64,000 bases of DNA, taken from Candidatus Mycobacterium wuenschmannii (GTDB lineage Bacteria > Actinomycetota > Actinomycetes > Mycobacteriales > Mycobacteriaceae). Of the stretch, positions 61,342-64,000 are shown piece after piece. The DNA is taken from NCBI RefSeq assembly GCF_030252325.1, contig NZ_CP126981.1, positions 4,092,001-4,156,000 of the forward strand, written 5' to 3'. The number at the start of each line of letters is the position of its first letter. Position 1 is the stretch's first letter. The notes beneath the pieces are model-generated. The model ran no database searches. It saw only the letters and a list, made by a program, of their open reading frames with translations, and was not told the origin of the DNA. Both the position numbers and the translations under genes were made by a program.

Positions 61342-64000
61342 GTTCAACACTTTCCGAGGCCCACACGGATCAGATCCCGGTTGCGCGGCACGCCCAGCGT
61401 GAACGGATACCGCACTTCATCCGCACCTTCGCCGTGCCCATCATCATCGGCTGGATCGCGCTGATCGCACTGCTCAACGTGATCGTCCCGCAGCTGGAAG
61501 AAGTCGGGAAGATGCGTTCGGTGTCGATGAGCCCCGAGGATGCGCAGTCGGTGGTCGCGACCAAGCGCGTCGGCGAGGTGTTCAAGGAGTACAAGTCGAA
61601 CAGCTCGGTGATGATCGTCCTGGAGGGTCAGAAGCCGCTCGGCGCCGACGCGCATGCGTACTACGACGAGGTGGTCAAGAAGCTCGAAGCCGACCACAAA
61701 CACGTTGAGCACGTTCAGGATCTGTGGAGCGACCCGCTGACCGGGGCCGGTGCGCAGAGCAACGACGCCAAGGCCGCGTACGTCCAGGTCTACCTCGCGG
61801 GCAACCAGGGCGAGGCGTTGGCCAACGAATCGGTCGAGGCGGTCCAGCGGATCGTCAAGGGCGTCCCGACGCCCAACGGGGTGAAGGCATTCGTCACCGG
61901 CTCGGCCGCGATGTCGGCCGATCAGAACATCGCCGGTGATCGCAGCCTGCAGGTGATCGAGACCGTCACGTTCGCGGTGATCATCGGGATGCTGCTGATG
62001 GTCTACCGGTCGGTGGTCACGGTGCTACTCACGTTGGCGATGGTGGTCTTCGAGCTCGCCGCGGCCCGCGGCACGGTGGCATTCCTCGGCTATCACAAAG
62101 TGATTCTGCTGTCGACATTCGCCACCAACCTGTTGGTGACGCTGGCGATCGCGGCGGCCACCGACTACGCGATCTTCCTGATCGGTCGCTACCAGGAGGC
62201 GCGAGGCAAGGGCGCGTCGCGCGAAGACGCGTACTACGAGATGTTCTCCGGCACAGCACATGTGGTGCTGGGATCGGGGCTGACCATCGCGGGTGCGACG
62301 TTCTGCCTGCACTTCACCAACCTGCCCTATTTCCAGACCCTGGGTATCCCGCTGGCGATCGGCATGGTGGTCGTGGTGGCCGCCGCGCTGACCCTCGGTC
62401 CGGCCGTGATCTCGGTGGCGTCGCGGTTCCGTCAGACGCTGGAGCCCAAGCGCGACAATCGCATTCGCGGCTGGCGCAAGATCGGCGCGGTCGTGGTTCG
62501 CTGGCCCGGTCCGATCCTAATCGCCACCATCGCGGTCGCGCTCGTCGGGCTGCTCACCCTGCCCGGCTACCGGACCAACTACAACGATCGCCATTACCTG
62601 CCGGCCGATCTGCCGGCCAACTCCGGATACGCCGCGGCGGACCGGCATTTCTCCCAGGCGCGGATGAACCCCGAGTTGCTGATGATCGAAAGCGATCACG
62701 ATCTGCGAAACTCCGCCGACTTCCTGGTGATCGACAAAATCGCCAAGGCCATCTTCCGGGTGCCGGGAATCGGTCGGGTGCAGGCGATTACGCGACCGCA
62801 GGGTACCCCGATCGAGCACACCTCGATCCCGTTCCAGATCAGCATGCAGGGCGTCACCCAGCAGCTGAACCGGAAATATCAAGAAGACCAGATGGCTGAC
62901 ATGCTCAAGCAGACCAACGAGATGCAGGAAACCATCGACAGCATGGAGAAGATGTCGAGTCTGACCCAGCAGATGACCGACATCATGCACACCATGGTCC
63001 AGAAGATGCACGCCATGACGATGGACATCGAGGAGTTGCGCGACCACATCTCGGAGTTCGACGACTACTTCCGGCCGATCCGCAGCTATTTCTATTGGGA
63101 GAAGCACTGTTTCGACATCCCGTCGTGCTGGGCACTGCGCTCAGTGTTCGACACCCTCGACGGCATCGACACGATGACCGATGACATCGAGAGCCTGCTG
63201 CCGATCATGGATCGCCTGGACAAGCTGATGCCACAGTTGACCGCGCTGATGCCGTCGATGCTCGCGAACATGCGCGACATGAAGAAGACGATGCAGACGA
63301 TGTATCAGAGCCAGAAAGGCTCGGCCGACCAGCAGGCCGAGGCGCAGAAGAACTCGACGGCGATGGGCAAGGCGTTCGACGAATCGAAGAACGACGAGTC
63401 GTTCTATCTGCCGCCGGAAACGTTCAACAACAAGGAATTCAAGCGCGGCATGAAGAACTTCATCTCACCCGACGGTCACGCGGTGCGGTTCATCATCAGC
63501 CACGACGGCGACCCGATGAGCGAGGAAGGCATTTCGCACATCGACGCGATCAAGAAGGCGGCCAAGGAAGCGCTCAAGGGCACGCCGCTAGAGGGGTCGA
63601 CGATGTATCTCGGCGGCACCGCCGCCACGTTCAAGGACATGAGCGACGGCAGCAACTACGACCTGCTGATCGCCGGAATCGCCTCGCTCTGCCTGATTTT
63701 CATCATCATGCTGATCATCACCCGAAGTGTGGTGGCATCGGCGGTGATCGTCGGAACCGTGCTGCTGTCGCTCGGAGCCTCGTTCGGGTTGTCGGTGCTG
63801 ATCTGGCAGCACCTGATCGGTATCGAACTGCACTGGATGGTGTTGGCGATGTCGGTGATCATCCTGCTGGCGGTGGGCGCCGACTACAACCTGCTGTTGG
63901 TGTCGCGGTTCAAGGAGGAGATCCACGCCGGCCTGAACACCGGCATCATCCGGTCGATGGGTGGCACCGGATCCGTCGTCACCTCGGCGGGGTTGGTGTT
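61338..64000 (+). CDS. MmpL-family RND transporter, 3' end outside window
   Basis: 887 codons are present; the gene runs off the window. Two halves each with a membrane bundle. The proton-relay Asp-Tyr pairs are [16 protein letters not shown] (about residue 275) and [15 protein letters not shown] (about 850). A methionine-rich helical insert (residues about 515-685, [22 protein letters not shown]) in the second half is the coiled-coil domain seen in MmpL4/MmpL5-type proteins. It exports a lipid or siderophore-like molecule; the substrate is unknown. Coupled to mmpS. Confidence 0.92.
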   Translation, partial: MSSTLSEAHTDQIPVARHAQRERIPHFIRTFAVPIIIGWIALIALLNVIVPQLEEVGKMRSVSMSPEDAQSVVATKRVGEVFKEYKSNSSVMIVLEGQKPLGADAHAYYDEVVKKLEADHKHVEHVQDLWSDPLTGAGAQSNDAKAAYVQVYLAGNQGEALANESVEAVQRIVKGVPTPNGVKAFVTGSAAMSADQNIAGDRSLQVIETVTFAVIIGMLLMVYRSVVTVLLTLAMVVFELAAARGTVAFLGYHKVILLSTFATNLLVTLAIAAATDYAIFLIGRYQEARGKGASREDAYYEMFSGTAHVVLGSGLTIAGATFCLHFTNLPYFQTLGIPLAIGMVVVVAAALTLGPAVISVASRFRQTLEPKRDNRIRGWRKIGAVVVRWPGPILIATIAVALVGLLTLPGYRTNYNDRHYLPADLPANSGYAAADRHFSQARMNPELLMIESDHDLRNSADFLVIDKIAKAIFRVPGIGRVQAITRPQGTPIEHTSIPFQISMQGVTQQLNRKYQEDQMADMLKQTNEMQETIDSMEKMSSLTQQMTDIMHTMVQKMHAMTMDIEELRDHISEFDDYFRPIRSYFYWEKHCFDIPSCWALRSVFDTLDGIDTMTDDIESLLPIMDRLDKLMPQLTALMPSMLANMRDMKKTMQTMYQSQKGSADQQAEAQKNSTAMGKAFDESKNDESFYLPPETFNNKEFKRGMKNFISPDGHAVRFIISHDGDPMSEEGISHIDAIKKAAKEALKGTPLEGSTMYLGGTAATFKDMSDGSNYDLLIAGIASLCLIFIIMLIITRSVVASAVIVGTVLLSLGASFGLSVLIWQHLIGIELHWMVLAMSVIILLAVGADYNLLLVSRFKEEIHAGLNTGIIRSMGGTGSVVTSAGLV

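Overview
The window is chromosomal DNA from a mycobacterium. The evidence is high G+C, a complete ESX-3 type VII secretion locus with PE/PPE and EsxG/EsxH genes, MmpS/MmpL, a WhiB6-type regulator, mycobacterial fad genes, and a gene order that tracks M. tuberculosis Rv0270-Rv0276, Rv0281-Rv0292, Rv0295c-Rv0296c, Rv0306-Rv0307c and Rv0309-Rv0313 (synteny from memory, no search run). The PE/PPE pair Rv0279c-Rv0280 is absent between the Rv0276 and Rv0281 homologues. Species cannot be fixed from sequence alone; a non-tuberculous mycobacterium is most likely.

Layout. 1-12.3 kb: lipid and small-molecule metabolism (3' part of fadD2, fadE6, a zinc alcohol dehydrogenase, a 2-hydroxyacid dehydrogenase, two TetR regulators, a glyoxalase-fold protein, an MpaB-type protein, a SAM methyltransferase). 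It is interrupted by an AT-rich non-coding patch (about 1.9-2.4 kb) next to a Gly/His/Trp-rich exported peptide. 12.3-27.1 kb: ESX-3, eccA3 to eccE3 in one direction, mostly with 4-base overlaps, preceded by a near-consensus Zur box and IdeR-like operators, as expected for an iron/zinc-responsive secretion system. The mycosin MycP3 appears to have lost its catalytic histidine (Arg129).

27.1-34.3 kb: a minus-strand sulfatase, Stf0 sulfotransferase and amidohydrolase group; whiB6 with a downstream membrane protein gene, divergent from an FHA-HTH regulator across a promoter region with repeated TAGCGCAA motifs; bluB (lower ligand of vitamin B12). 34.3-38.8 kb: an accessory patch with a 13E12/DUF222 HNH protein, an orphan gene, and a three-gene type VII polymorphic-toxin unit (EspC-like partner, about 627-residue effector, putative immunity protein).

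38.8-54.9 kb: an Rv1747-like FHA-ABC transporter, a YkuD-like exported protein, a SnoaL-like protein, a PknH-like kinase, Hsp70-like Rv0312, a cutinase, a P450/SDR pair divergent from a TetR, an L,D-transpeptidase. 55.0-58.2 kb: three overlapping genes for a PAS/GAF-PP2C phosphatase, a CarH-like cobalamin-binding sensor and a STAS protein, a candidate light- or B12-sensing partner-switching module. 58.4-64 kb: a DUF35/thiolase pair, a TetR and an mmpS-mmpL operon cut by the window edge.

No tRNA, rRNA, CRISPR array, insertion sequence or phage attachment site was recognised.
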